The notes under the pieces were generated by a model, which worked only from the letters and a program-made list of their open reading frames with translations, was not told the DNA's origin and ran no database searches. 20,452 nucleotides of DNA, taken from JBKPNZ01 sp046732895 (GTDB taxonomy: Bacteria; Actinomycetota; Thermoleophilia; Solirubrobacterales; 70-9). The stretch lies in assembly GCA_046732895.1 (NCBI GenBank), contig JBKPNZ010000028.1:1-20452 (forward strand). Direction: 5' to 3'. Positions 1 to 7,245 of the stretch are shown piece after piece. The translations under genes were made by a program, and so were the position numbers. Position 1 is the first letter of the stretch; each line of letters opens with the position of its first letter.

Positions 1-2
1 GC

Positions 3-893
3 TTCAGCCGCGCTCGCAGCAAGGGCCTGAAGGAGGCCGACGTCGCGCTCGTTGCCGGCGTCCCACTCGATTTCCGGCTCGGCTTCGGCGGCAGCTTCGG
101 CGACGACACGAAGCTCGTGTGGCTCGACGTCGCCCCGAACACGCTCACCGCCAACCGCCGCCCCGATCTCGAGCTCGTAGGTGGGATCGCGCCGACGCTC
201 GAAGCGATCCGCGGGGCGGCGACCGAGGCCGGGGCGGACCCAGCCCGAACCGGCAAGTGGGTCGAGGCGTTGCGCGAGACCGAGACCGAGAGGCGCGAGG
301 CGGAGAAGGTCGAGCTCGCCGACGAGCGTGCTCCCCTGCATCCCCTGCGCGTCTACGGTGAGCTCGCGCAGGTGCTCGATCGCAACGCGATCGTGATCGG
401 CGACGGCGGCGACTTCGTCTCGTACGCGGGCCGCGTCGTCGACACCTACGAACCGGGCTGCTGGATGGACCCTGGCCCTTACGGGTGCCTGGGCGCCGGC
501 CCGGGTCAGGCGATCGGGGCGAAGCTGGCGCACCCCGAGCGGCAGGTATGCCTTCTGCTCGGCGACGGGGCGTTCGGGTTCTCCGGGATGGAGTTCGACA
601 CCCTCGCTCGCCATGGGCTGCCCGTGGTGGGAGTCATCGGAAACAACGGGATCTGGGCGCTCGAGCATCATCCGATGAAGTTCCTCTACGGGTACTCGGT
701 GGCCGCCGAGCTGCGGCCGGCCACCCGCTACGACCACGTCGCCGAGGCGCTCGGCTGCCACGCCGAGCTGGTCCAGCGCCCCGACGAGCTGCGCCCGGCG
801 CTCGAGCGTGCCTTTGCCGCCGGTAGGCCCGCCCTCGTCAATGTGCTCACGGACCCAGAGGTCGTCTATCCGCGCAAGTCGGTGCTCGCGTAG
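3..893 (+). CDS. Acetolactate synthase-like ThDP enzyme, 3' part (5' end outside window)
   Basis: The frame is open from base 3, so the start lies upstream of the window; about 296 residues of the C-terminal half are visible. The first visible stretch (SRARSKGLKEADVALVAG, then LDFRLGFG) is the end of the central domain of acetolactate-synthase-type enzymes. The C-terminal ThDP-binding domain follows. Its cofactor motif starts at LGDGAFGFSG and ends about 27 residues later in GNNGIW, and DPGPYGCLGAGPG precedes it. This arrangement resembles the actinobacterial IlvG-like and benzaldehyde-lyase-like branch of the family. The reaction is therefore probably decarboxylation or carboligation of a 2-oxo acid, but the substrate cannot be set from this part. 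Oxalyl-CoA decarboxylase and glyoxylate carboligase are related alternatives. The next gene begins 9 bases after the stop. Confidence 0.85.
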   Translation, partial: FSRARSKGLKEADVALVAGVPLDFRLGFGGSFGDDTKLVWLDVAPNTLTANRRPDLELVGGIAPTLEAIRGAATEAGADPARTGKWVEALRETETERREAEKVELADERAPLHPLRVYGELAQVLDRNAIVIGDGGDFVSYAGRVVDTYEPGCWMDPGPYGCLGAGPGQAIGAKLAHPERQVCLLLGDGAFGFSGMEFDTLARHGLPVVGVIGNNGIWALEHHPMKFLYGYSVAAELRPATRYDHVAEALGCHAELVQRPDELRPALERAFAAGRPALVNVLTDPEVVYPRKSVLA

Positions 894-902
894 GATCGCC
901 GC

Positions 903-1268
903 ATGGCCGACCTCGGCGCCCCCGCCTCCTATCTCACCTGCCAGCAGGGCATCGCGGTGATCTCGAGCGACGGGAAGGAGCTTGGGCGCGTTGAGCACGT
1001 CCTCGCCGACCCGGACGCCGACATCTTCGACGGCATCGTCCTCGACACAAGCGTCCTGCCCGGCGGACACCGCTTCGTGGACGCTTCGCTAGTCGCGGAG
1101 ATCTACGAGCGGGGCATCGAGCTCTCGATCGACGCGGCCGCCGCCGAGCGGCTGCCAGAGCCGAGCGCGAATCCCGCCACGGTCGAGGCAAGCCCCGACG
1201 ACGTCACGCCGGACGACCTCGGCGACAAGCTGCGCCGGGCCTGGGACCGGATCTCCGGCAAGACCTAA
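903..1268 (+). CDS. PRC-barrel domain protein, 121 aa
   Basis: A small soluble protein. Residues about 10-75 (YLTCQQGIAVISSDGKELG, then VEHVLADPDADIFDGIVLD) have the pattern of a PRC-barrel-like domain, a beta-barrel also found in RimM and photosynthetic reaction-centre H subunits. The remaining tail is acidic and Pro/Ala-rich and ends in a short basic helix (KLRRAWDRISGKT). There are no membrane segments or signal peptide. Stand-alone actinobacterial members have no established function. The ATG lies 9 bases after the preceding stop, suggesting co-transcription with the ThDP enzyme. The stop overlaps the stop of the convergent ppx gene by 4 bases. Confidence 0.75.
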   Translation: MADLGAPASYLTCQQGIAVISSDGKELGRVEHVLADPDADIFDGIVLDTSVLPGGHRFVDASLVAEIYERGIELSIDAAAAERLPEPSANPATVEASPDDVTPDDLGDKLRRAWDRISGKT

Positions 1269-2215
1269 GCGGGAGCCGCGGCCGCCTCGAGGGCGGCGCC
1301 GTACAGGATGTCGTGCTCCGAGACCTCGATCTCGCCGAGCCCGAAGGCGCGCATCACCTGCACGAGGATGACGACGCCCGCCACGATCGTCGGCGCGCGA
1401 CCGGGGTGCAGTCCGGTCACGTCGAGCCGCTGCTCGAGCGGCATCGTCGCCAGCTCGGAGAGCATCCGCTGGATCGATCCGAGGCGGAGGCGATGCCCAT
1501 GGACGAGCTCGGGGTCGTACGGATCCAGCTCTTGCTCGACCGCGGCCAGGGACGTGGGGGTTCCCGCGACGGCGATGCCCTCCTGCGCCTGCGCGAGGTC
1601 GACTCCCTCGAGCTCGCGGTCGATCAGGCGCTGGACGTCCTCGGCGAGCACCTCCAGCTCGCTTGCCGATGGCGGATCGTGGAGCAGGTGGCGCTCGGTG
1701 TGGCGAACCGTGCCCGCCTGGAGAGATGCGTAGAAGGCGATCTCGTCCCCCGAGCCGACGATCAGCTCGGTCGAGCCGCCGCCGATGTCGACGACCAGCG
1801 TCCGCTTGCCCGCAGGGCGGCCGGCGCATGCGCCCAGATACGTGAGGCGGGCCTCCTCCGCGCCGCCGAGCACCCGGGCCGACAGCGCGAAGCGCTCCTG
1901 GAGCTCACCCGTGAACGCTCCCGAGTTGGCGGAGTCGCGCACCGCGCTGGTCGCGATCGCCGTGACGACGTCCGGGTTGAGCGGCTCGTAGAGCGCGACG
2001 TAATCGGCGACCGTCGCGCAGACATCCTCGATTGCCTCAGCGGCGAGCTGATCCGAGGTGTCGACGCCGCGGCCAAGGCGAGTCACCGTCGAGCGCCGCT
2101 CGATCTCGTGCACCTGGCCGCGGTCGACGTCGGCGACCAGCAGCCGTGTGGAGTTCGTGCCCATGTCGAGCACGGCCACCCGCACACCCTGCCTGGAATT
2201 GTCCCCGGCTTCCAC
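1265..2215 (-). CDS. ppx: Exopolyphosphatase / pppGpp phosphohydrolase family (Ppx/GppA)
   Basis: A 316-residue member of the ASKHA-fold Ppx/GppA family, which hydrolyses terminal phosphates of polyphosphate and in some members pppGpp. Visible motifs, in order: VAVLDMGTNSTRLLVADV (phosphate-1 loop) near residue 13, TRLGRGVD near 45, ATSAVRDSANSGAF near 90, VVDIGGGSTELIVG (second phosphate loop) near 141, and HGHRL near 240. The length fits the short single-module actinobacterial form without the C-terminal HD domain. The chosen start is a GTG at 2215 with AGGGTG upstream; an in-frame GTG closer to the first motif is an alternative. The gene is convergent with the PRC-barrel gene and divergent from the tRNA. 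Ppx versus GppA specificity cannot be read from sequence. Confidence 0.9.
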   Translation of the reverse strand: MEAGDNSRQGVRVAVLDMGTNSTRLLVADVDRGQVHEIERRSTVTRLGRGVDTSDQLAAEAIEDVCATVADYVALYEPLNPDVVTAIATSAVRDSANSGAFTGELQERFALSARVLGGAEEARLTYLGACAGRPAGKRTLVVDIGGGSTELIVGSGDEIAFYASLQAGTVRHTERHLLHDPPSASELEVLAEDVQRLIDRELEGVDLAQAQEGIAVAGTPTSLAAVEQELDPYDPELVHGHRLRLGSIQRMLSELATMPLEQRLDVTGLHPGRAPTIVAGVVILVQVMRAFGLGEIEVSEHDILYGAALEAAAAPA

Positions 2216-2322
2216 AGCCGCACCCTAGATCAACGCCGCGCTTGGCTGGCATCGCGCCGACTCACGTCAACGTCCGCTAGTGCCCGACCGCCCAGGATTC
2301 GCCGCTAAACTTCGCGCTACGC

Positions 2323-2396
2323 CGCGGGGTGGAGCAGTCAGGTAGCTCGCCGGGCTCATAACCCGGAGGTCGTGGGTTCAAATCCCACCCCCGCTA
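2323..2396 (+). tRNA. Initiator tRNA-Met (CAT), intact
   Basis: A full cloverleaf can be folded by hand. Acceptor: CGCGGGG with CCCCGCT. D-arm: GAGC/GCTC with a 9-base loop. Anticodon stem: CCGGG/CCCGG around CTCATAA, with anticodon CAT at 2357-2359. Variable loop: AGGTC. T-arm: GTGGG/CCCAC around TTCAAAT. Discriminator: A at 2396. The first acceptor pair is mismatched (C1 with U72), and three G-C pairs lie next to the anticodon loop; both are initiator hallmarks. CCA is not encoded. Bases 2355-2396 are repeated exactly at 8609-8650 and 15060-15101, so the anticodon loop through the 3' end has served as an integration core. A weak -10-like TAAACT lies at 2306-2311; no convincing -35 is seen. 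Confidence 0.96.
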
Positions 2397-2399
2397 CTC

Positions 2400-2431
2400 G
2401 CGAAAAGCCCTGGTAATCCAGGGCTTTTCGC
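2400..2431 (+). terminator. Hairpin terminator behind tRNA-fMet
   Basis: A perfect 14-bp stem, GCGAAAAGCCCTGG (2400-2413) with its complement at 2418-2431, closed by the loop TAAT. It starts 3 bases after the tRNA and carries TTTT inside the 3' arm. The hairpin after the third tRNA fragment (15108-15131) has the same loop and a related stem. Confidence 0.85.
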
Positions 2432-2713
2432 TTGCTCGGAGTGCGGCTGGGCCGGAATCCGTTGTCCATTTGGTCCCATTTCCTTGTCGCGCCTGCAGTC
2501 AAAATGCTTGCCCGACGACGCGGACCAGTGGGAGTTCCTCATACCGGGCCTGGTTGAAGAACGATCCCGCCCTGAAGGAGATCCTGGCCGAGAACGTGAC
2601 GCCGCTGTCGCACTACGTGTATCGGGTCAACGGCAGGCTCGACGCGGCCGGCTGCGGTCGCGCACGGTGCTAGAGCCTGAACCTCCGCTACGGCGGACGC
2701 CGGACACCCCGGC
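2432..2713. other. Gene-poor junction next to the tRNA, with possible integrase-tail debris
   Basis: No intact gene is seen here. At 2463-2481 two near-repeats (GTCCATTT and GTCCCATTT) stand about 9-10 bases apart, some 70 bases beyond the tRNA. Read on the minus strand this gives a short Gly-Thr-Lys-Trp / Met-Gly-Pro-Asn type tail running toward the tRNA. Such tails are seen at the 3' ends of integrase genes that abut tRNA sites, so this may be integrase debris. That is inference from a very short match. The rest holds the frameshifted fragment at 2514-2673. Confidence 0.35.
2514..2673 (+). pseudogene. Frameshifted coding remnant, family unknown
   Basis: Two overlapping reading frames each look coding over part of this stretch. 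One gives DDADQWEFLIPGLVEE up to about 2560. The frame shifted by one base then continues as NDPALKEILAENVTPLSHYV to a stop at 2673. Both parts have G/C at most third codon positions, and neither has a plausible start with a ribosome binding site. The simplest reading is a decayed gene fragment left at the cassette edge. I do not recognise the family. Confidence 0.3.
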
Positions 2714-2741
2714 TTGACATCGAAACGGAGGGGTGTATATT
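2714..2741 (+). promoter_or_regulatory. Sigma-70-type promoter of the channel-dhaKL-EI operon
   Basis: A perfect -35 hexamer TTGACA (2714-2719) is followed after 16 bases by TATATT (2736-2741), five of six matches to the -10 consensus. Transcription would start near 2748, immediately before the palindromic operator at 2751-2771. The downstream genes are closely packed to 7050, so this is probably the only strong promoter of the operon. Confidence 0.75.
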
Positions 2742-2750
2742 CCGCGAATT

Positions 2751-2771
2751 GTATTCGGCATTGTCGAATAC
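2751..2771 (+). promoter_or_regulatory. Palindromic operator O1, probable IclR-regulator site
   Basis: A perfect inverted repeat GTATTCG-N7-CGAATAC. Its inner 17 bases, ATTCGGCATTGTCGAAT (2753-2769), occur once more as the exact reverse complement at 7671-7687, over the start of the IclR gene. The position just after the predicted transcription start suits repression by promoter occlusion. IclR-family dimers bind palindromes of about this size. Assigning the site to the local regulator is inference from the shared sequence. Confidence 0.75.
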
Positions 2772-2802
2772 GAGTCGAGACACCCAAACGGAGGAGAGGG
2801 TG

Positions 2803-3606
2803 ATGGAACACTCATTGAGGCAGCGCGCGTTGGCTGAAGGGCTCGGCACGGCTTTGCTGGTGCTGGTTGGCCCGGGCTCGGTCGTTGCGACGCTCAAGCT
2901 GGCCGGGGAGGTGCCGCTCTCGGGCGCCGATCTGCTCGGCATCTCGTTCGCATTCGGGCTGGTGATCGCGGCACTGGTCTACGCGCTCGGGAAGGTTTCC
3001 GGATGCCACATCAACCCCGCGGTCACGCTCGCGCTGGCGAGCACGAAGCGCTTTCCGTGGGCGGAGGTCCCCGCATACTGGGCCGGCCAGGTCATCGGTG
3101 CCGTTGTAGGGGCGCTCGCGATCTGGGCGGTGTTCGCCCACCAGGCGATCGACCTGGGGATGGGCCAGACGTCGTTCGATCAGAGCACGACGACGTGGGC
3201 GTCGGCGGTCTTCGCCGAGGGGATCGGAACGTTCATCCTGATGTTCACGATCCTCGGCATCGTCGACAAGCGATCGCCCGGCGATTTCGCCGGGCTCATT
3301 ATCGGCGGCGTCGTGGTCGCGATCATCATGATCGTCGGCCCGGTCACGGGCGCATCGCTCAACCCGGCAAGGGCCTTTGGACCTGAGCTGGTGTCGGCGA
3401 TCGGCGGCGGGGCCACGCACTGGAATCAACTGATCGCCGTCTACATCGTCCCCGGCCTCGTGGGCTCGGCGCTCGCCGCGTTCGTCTACGACCTGCTCGC
3501 GACGCCTCGCATCGTCGCGCAGCCGATCGAGGAGGCCGTCACTCATCCGGATACCGGCGCCGACGGCGCCGACGCCGCGCGAGATGTCGCCGCGGCCGTG
3601 AAGTAA
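2803..3606 (+). CDS. MIP-family channel (aquaporin / glycerol facilitator), 267 aa
   Basis: An inner-membrane channel with six hydrophobic helices and both NPA loops: HINPAVT at residues 71-73 (NPA) and SLNPARAFGPE at 187-189. The pore Arg is residue 190. In this operon it probably admits glycerol or dihydroxyacetone for the DhaKL kinase encoded next. By hand alignment the selectivity filter reads Phe51, Ile175, Ala184, Arg190. That is neither the AqpZ-type water filter (F-H-T-R) nor the GlpF-type (W-G-F-R). The residue after NPAR is Ala, not the Asp typical of glycerol facilitators, so the substrate is uncertain. The ATG at 2803 is chosen over an upstream one at 2749, which precedes the operator, because GGAGGAGAGGG lies just before it. 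The tail after residue 240 is hydrophilic. dhaK follows 11 bases after the stop. Confidence 0.9.
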   Translation: MEHSLRQRALAEGLGTALLVLVGPGSVVATLKLAGEVPLSGADLLGISFAFGLVIAALVYALGKVSGCHINPAVTLALASTKRFPWAEVPAYWAGQVIGAVVGALAIWAVFAHQAIDLGMGQTSFDQSTTTWASAVFAEGIGTFILMFTILGIVDKRSPGDFAGLIIGGVVVAIIMIVGPVTGASLNPARAFGPELVSAIGGGATHWNQLIAVYIVPGLVGSALAAFVYDLLATPRIVAQPIEEAVTHPDTGADGADAARDVAAAVK

Positions 3607-3617
3607 AGGAGGCCATG

Positions 3618-4640
3618 ATGGCGACTGCAACAGCAACGATGAAGAAGTTCGTCAACGACCCCGAGGCCGTGGTCGACGAGTCCGTTTCGGGCTTGGCGGC
3701 CGCCCACTCGGACCTGCTCCGGTACGACGCCGAGGCGAAGATCGTCGTGCGCGCCGACGCGCCGGTGGCCGGCAAGGTCGGGCTCGTCTCGGGTGGCGGA
3801 TCCGGCCACGAGCCGCTTCACGCCGGTTTCGTGGGGCCCGGGATGCTCGACGTAGCATGCCCCGGTGAGGTCTTCACCTCGCCGGTACCCGAGCAGATGC
3901 TCGCCGCGACGCAGGCCGTCTCCGGCGGCGCCGGTGTGGTCCACATCGTCAAGAACTACACCGGCGACGTCATGAACTTCAAGCTGGCGGCCGAGGACGC
4001 GGCCGACGAAGGGATTGACGTCGACTCGGTGCTGATCGACGACGACGTGGCGGTGCAGGACTCCCTGTACACGGCCGGTCGTCGCGGCGTAGGAGCCACG
4101 GTGCTGGCCGAGAAGATCGCGGGCGCCGCGGCCGAGCGCGGCGACGACCTGGCGTCTGTCGCCGGGATCGCCCGGCGCGTGAACGAGCGCGCGCGGTCGT
4201 TCGGAATCGCGCTGTCCTCCTGCATCCCGCCCGCGGCTGGCAAGCCGATCTTCGAGCTCCCCGAGGGGGAGATGGAGGTCGGCATCGGCATCCACGGCGA
4301 ACCGGGCCGGCGGCGCGAGCCGCTGGCAAGCGCCAAGGAGATCGCGGCGTTGATGGTGGAGGCCGTCCTAAGCGATCGCGAGATCGACGGCGGGTCGAGG
4401 GTTCTCACCTTCGTCAACGGGATGGGCGGCACGCCGCAGATCGAGCTCTACCTTCTCTACGGAGAGGTTGAGCGCAGGCTGCGCGATGCCGGCCTCGATC
4501 CGGCTCGTCAGCTCGTCGGCAGCTACATCACCTCGCTCGAGATGGCGGGCGCCTCGCTCACCGTCCTCGAGCTCGACGACGAGCTTCTCACCCTGTGGGA
4601 TGCTCCCGTGAGGACGGCGGCGCTCCGTTGGGGAGCCTGA
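3618..4640 (+). CDS. dhaK: Dihydroxyacetone kinase subunit DhaK
   Basis: The substrate-binding subunit of PTS-type dihydroxyacetone kinase. It holds dihydroxyacetone covalently as a hemiaminal on a His, and DhaL phosphorylates it to dihydroxyacetone phosphate. The substrate His is residue 226 in GIGIHGEPG, and the GGGSGHEP loop is at residues 59-66. The family's usual N-terminus (MKKFVNDP) starts at residue 8. The 340-residue length is close to the usual 330-360. Two adjacent ATGs follow AAAGGAGG: 3618 gives a 5-base spacing and is preferred, while 3615 gives only 2. The gene follows the channel by 11 bases and precedes dhaL by 5. Cytoplasmic. ATP-dependent fused kinases are excluded because dhaL is separate and a dhaM is nearby. 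Confidence 0.95.
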   Translation: MATATATMKKFVNDPEAVVDESVSGLAAAHSDLLRYDAEAKIVVRADAPVAGKVGLVSGGGSGHEPLHAGFVGPGMLDVACPGEVFTSPVPEQMLAATQAVSGGAGVVHIVKNYTGDVMNFKLAAEDAADEGIDVDSVLIDDDVAVQDSLYTAGRRGVGATVLAEKIAGAAAERGDDLASVAGIARRVNERARSFGIALSSCIPPAAGKPIFELPEGEMEVGIGIHGEPGRRREPLASAKEIAALMVEAVLSDREIDGGSRVLTFVNGMGGTPQIELYLLYGEVERRLRDAGLDPARQLVGSYITSLEMAGASLTVLELDDELLTLWDAPVRTAALRWGA

Positions 4641-4645
4641 CCGAG

Positions 4646-5299
4646 ATGATCACCGAGACGAGCGTGCAGAGCACCACGATCATCGGCTGGATGGAGGAGA
4701 GCGCGACGGCTGTTCGCGAGCAGAGCGACTATCTGACCCAGCTCGACTCCGCGATCGGCGACGGTGATCACGGTCTGAACATGACGCGCGGGTTCGACTC
4801 GGTGACGAAGGCGCTGGCCGGGCAGGACGGATCCGTCCCGCCCGGCCGGCTTCTGATCGTGGCCGGGAAGACGCTGGTGTCCATGGTCGGAGGTGCCAGC
4901 GGGCCGCTGTGGGGAACGGGGCTCCGACGTGCCGGCCGCTCGCTCGGCGACCAGCCCGAGTTCGACGGCGAGGACCTCGCCACCGCGCTGGAGGCATGCC
5001 TCGCGGGCATCGTCGAGCTGGGCGCGGCCGCTCCCGGCGACAAGACGATGGTCGATGCGATGAACCCGGCGGCGGAGGCCCTCCGGCGAGCCGTCGAGGC
5101 GGAGCGGCCCCTTCCGCTGGCCCTCACGGCGGCCGCGGAGGCCGCCGAGGAAGGCATGCGCGCGACGATCCCGATGCAGGCGCGGAAGGGGCGGGCGTCC
5201 TATCTGGGCGAGCGTTCGATCGGCCACCAGGATCCCGGAGCCACCTCGACGGCGCTGATCGTTCGCGCCCTCGAGGTCACTCTCTCCGGCGAGAGCTGA
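4646..5299 (+). CDS. dhaL: Dihydroxyacetone kinase ADP-binding subunit DhaL
   Basis: The nucleotide-binding subunit. It carries a tightly bound ADP that is rephosphorylated by phospho-DhaM, and passes the phosphate to dihydroxyacetone on DhaK. Motifs: DSAIGDGDHG (34-43) with the Mg-binding Asp residues, GGASGPLWG (82-90), GDKTMVDA (131-138), and GRASYLGERSIGHQDPGATS (182-201) for the nucleotide lid. The 217-residue length is typical of PTS-dependent DhaL. The ATG at 4646 lies 5 bases after the dhaK stop, with GGGGAG upstream inside the dhaK end. The Enzyme I gene starts 2 bases after the stop, so the three genes are translationally close. Confidence 0.95.
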   Translation: MITETSVQSTTIIGWMEESATAVREQSDYLTQLDSAIGDGDHGLNMTRGFDSVTKALAGQDGSVPPGRLLIVAGKTLVSMVGGASGPLWGTGLRRAGRSLGDQPEFDGEDLATALEACLAGIVELGAAAPGDKTMVDAMNPAAEALRRAVEAERPLPLALTAAAEAAEEGMRATIPMQARKGRASYLGERSIGHQDPGATSTALIVRALEVTLSGES

Positions 5300-5301
5300 G
5301 C

Positions 5302-7050
5302 ATGCCGCGGACCCTCGATGGGCGTGCGGCGTCGCCCGGAACCGGGGTCGGCCGCGCTTTCGTGCTCGGGGTCGTCGCGATCGATCCCGACGCGGTGATC
5401 GCGCCCGATCGGCGCTCCGGCGAGGATCGCGTTGCGCGAGCAGCCCTGAAGCGCGCCGCAGAGGACATCCTTGCGGTCGCCGGGGCGCTGCGCGAGGGCG
5501 GACGGTCGCAGGAGGCCGAGATCGTGGAGACCGGAGCGCTCCTCGCGAGGGACCCCGCGCTCCAGAGCGCGGTCTCTTCGCTGGTGCTCGAGACGGGTCG
5601 GCCCGCCGCCGCGGCGATCGTCGAGGCAGCGGAGGCGCATGCTGCGGCGATAGCGGGGCTCGAGGACCCGCTCCTGGCCGAGCGAGCGGATGACATCCGA
5701 AGCGTGGGCCGTCGTGCGGCGGCGCTCATCGAACCGGCCGCCGGCAAGCGACAGGAGACGAACGGATCGCTCCAGGTTCTCGTCGCGCCGGACCTCGGCC
5801 CGGCTGACGTCGCGCAGCTCGAGTCGACGATCGCCGGCATCGCGCTCGCCGCGGGCGGCGTCTCGGCCCACGCGGCGATCGTGGCGCGCTCCCTCGGGAT
5901 TCCGATGGTCGTCGGGGTGGGGGAGGGGCTGAACGACGTCGCCGGAGGCGACCAGCTCGTGATCGACGGGACCGCCGGCCGGGTCATCGTCGGGCCGGAG
6001 CATCCGGATGTCGAGGCGGCGAGGCGCGAAGTCGCTCAGCGGGCTCAGCAGCGCGAACGCTCCCGCGTCACTCGTGAACTGCCAGCGACCACTGCGGACG
6101 GACGCGCGATCCGGGTCCTAGCCAACGTGGCGGGCACCGCCGAGGTGGATGCCGGCCTCGAGGCCGGGGCCGAGGGAGTCGGGCTGTTGCGGACGGAGCT
6201 TGCCTATCTCGACAGCCGCGACTGGCCGACCGAGCAACAGCACCGGGCCCTTCTTGCGCCAATCCTCGGACGTCTCGCCGGGCGCATCGCGACCGTCCGG
6301 GTGCTCGACTTCGGCGGGGACAAGACGCCGCCCTTTCTGAGCGGTGATCGTCGTCGCGGAATCGCGCTCCTCCTCGAGCATCCCGATGCCCTGGAGGCCC
6401 AGCTTCGCGCCATCTTGGCGGTCAGCGGGTCCGCCAAGCTGCGCGTCCTGTTGCCGCTCGTCGAGAGCGTCCGCGAGATCGACCTGGCCCGGCTGGCGCT
6501 TCTACGGGCGGCCGAGGACCTGCCGGGGAGCTCGATCCCCGCACTGGGCGCGATGATCGAGACCCGGGCTGGCGTCGAGGCGGTGGAGCGAATCGCGGAG
6601 AACGTGGAGTTCTTGAGCATCGGGACGAACGACCTCACGCACTCGGTCCTGGACCGGGATCGCTTCGCGGGCGACCTCGCGTTGCCCCACCATCCAGCCG
6701 TCCTCCACGCGATCGCGGTGACCGTATGGGCGGGCAAGAGCGCCGGAATTCCCGTCGACGTGTGCGGGGAGGCGGCCTCGAGTCCGATCAGCGCCCCGCT
6801 CCTCATCGGAGCGGGCGTCGACGAGCTGAGCGTCGGCGCCGCGCGCGTCGGGGCCGTGAGGAACTGGGTGCGCTCGCTGAGCTACGACGAGCTCCGCGCG
6901 ATGGAGGGGGCGGCCAGGGGCCTCGCCTCGCCCGCGGCGGTGGAGACACTCGTCGCGGACGTCGCCCGCCGGCTAGAGCTCTTGGAGCGAGGCGACGCAG
7001 GAGCCGAGCGTGCCGAGCGCACGGTCGGCGTCGACCCCGTCAGCGCTTAG
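5302..7050 (+). CDS. ptsI: PTS Enzyme I (PEP-protein phosphotransferase), dedicated to the Dha relay
   Basis: A full-length Enzyme I of 582 residues. It takes phosphate from PEP and passes it to HPr. The phosphohistidine is His190 in GGVSAHAAIVARSLG. The PEP-binding C-terminal barrel shows GLLRTEL (294-300), GAMIETRAGVEA (416-427), FLSIGTNDLTHSVLDRDR (437-454) and the acid/base Cys488 in VDVCGEA. It starts at ATG 5302, two bases after dhaL stops; the longer open frame upstream is only the antisense-like second frame of dhaL. Its last 26 codons overlap the 3' end of the opposite-strand HPr gene. In Escherichia coli, DhaM itself contains HPr and an EI-like N-terminal part. Here EI, HPr and DhaM are separate proteins, which makes a complete local PEP-to-dihydroxyacetone relay. 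Confidence 0.93.
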   Translation: MPRTLDGRAASPGTGVGRAFVLGVVAIDPDAVIAPDRRSGEDRVARAALKRAAEDILAVAGALREGGRSQEAEIVETGALLARDPALQSAVSSLVLETGRPAAAAIVEAAEAHAAAIAGLEDPLLAERADDIRSVGRRAAALIEPAAGKRQETNGSLQVLVAPDLGPADVAQLESTIAGIALAAGGVSAHAAIVARSLGIPMVVGVGEGLNDVAGGDQLVIDGTAGRVIVGPEHPDVEAARREVAQRAQQRERSRVTRELPATTADGRAIRVLANVAGTAEVDAGLEAGAEGVGLLRTELAYLDSRDWPTEQQHRALLAPILGRLAGRIATVRVLDFGGDKTPPFLSGDRRRGIALLLEHPDALEAQLRAILAVSGSAKLRVLLPLVESVREIDLARLALLRAAEDLPGSSIPALGAMIETRAGVEAVERIAENVEFLSIGTNDLTHSVLDRDRFAGDLALPHHPAVLHAIAVTVWAGKSAGIPVDVCGEAASSPISAPLLIGAGVDELSVGAARVGAVRNWVRSLSYDELRAMEGAARGLASPAAVETLVADVARRLELLERGDAGAERAERTVGVDPVSA

Positions 7051-7245
7051 AACGAGAGTCGTTCCGCCCTTCGCCCCCAGCCCCAGCACCGCCATGAGGC
7101 TCTTGGCGTCCGCCTCTCGACCGTTGGCGGCAACGCGGATGTCGGCATCGAACTGCATCGCGCTGCGGACGAAATCGGCGGCCGGGCGCGCGTGGAGGTC
7201 GACGGACTCGGGGAGCCTCGCGAGGGTTTCAGAGCTTGCTGGCAC
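6973..7245 (-). CDS. ptsH: HPr phosphocarrier protein
   Basis: A 90-residue phosphocarrier that links Enzyme I to DhaM. The phosphohistidine is His18 in SVDLHARPAADFV; the usual Gly before Leu-His is Asp here. The regulatory-type Ser49 is present in AKSLMAVLGLGAKGG, and DGVDADRAL ends the fold. The start is a GTG at 7245 inside the end of dhaM, in another frame, with a strong GAGGAGG about 7 bases upstream; a 17-base overlap with dhaM implies coupled translation. The 3' end overlaps the convergent Enzyme I gene by 78 bases. The preserved Ser does not by itself prove HPr-kinase control. Confidence 0.93.
   Translation of the reverse strand: MPASSETLARLPESVDLHARPAADFVRSAMQFDADIRVAANGREADAKSLMAVLGLGAKGGTTLVLSADGVDADRALGTLGSCVASLQEL

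Noticed and set aside
1313..2308. Plus-strand open frame of 331 codons opposite ppx
   Set aside because: Antisense shadow of a gene with all Ppx/GppA motifs; no ribosome binding site and no domain.
2753..2769. Inverted repeat read as a transposon end
   Set aside because: The matching copy at 7671-7687 sits over a regulator start codon and not at an element edge, there is no target duplication, and the promoter placement fits an operator.
4909..5301. N-terminal extension of Enzyme I over dhaL
   Set aside because: The translation is Arg/Gly-rich shadow of dhaL. The Enzyme I fold begins right after ATG 5302.
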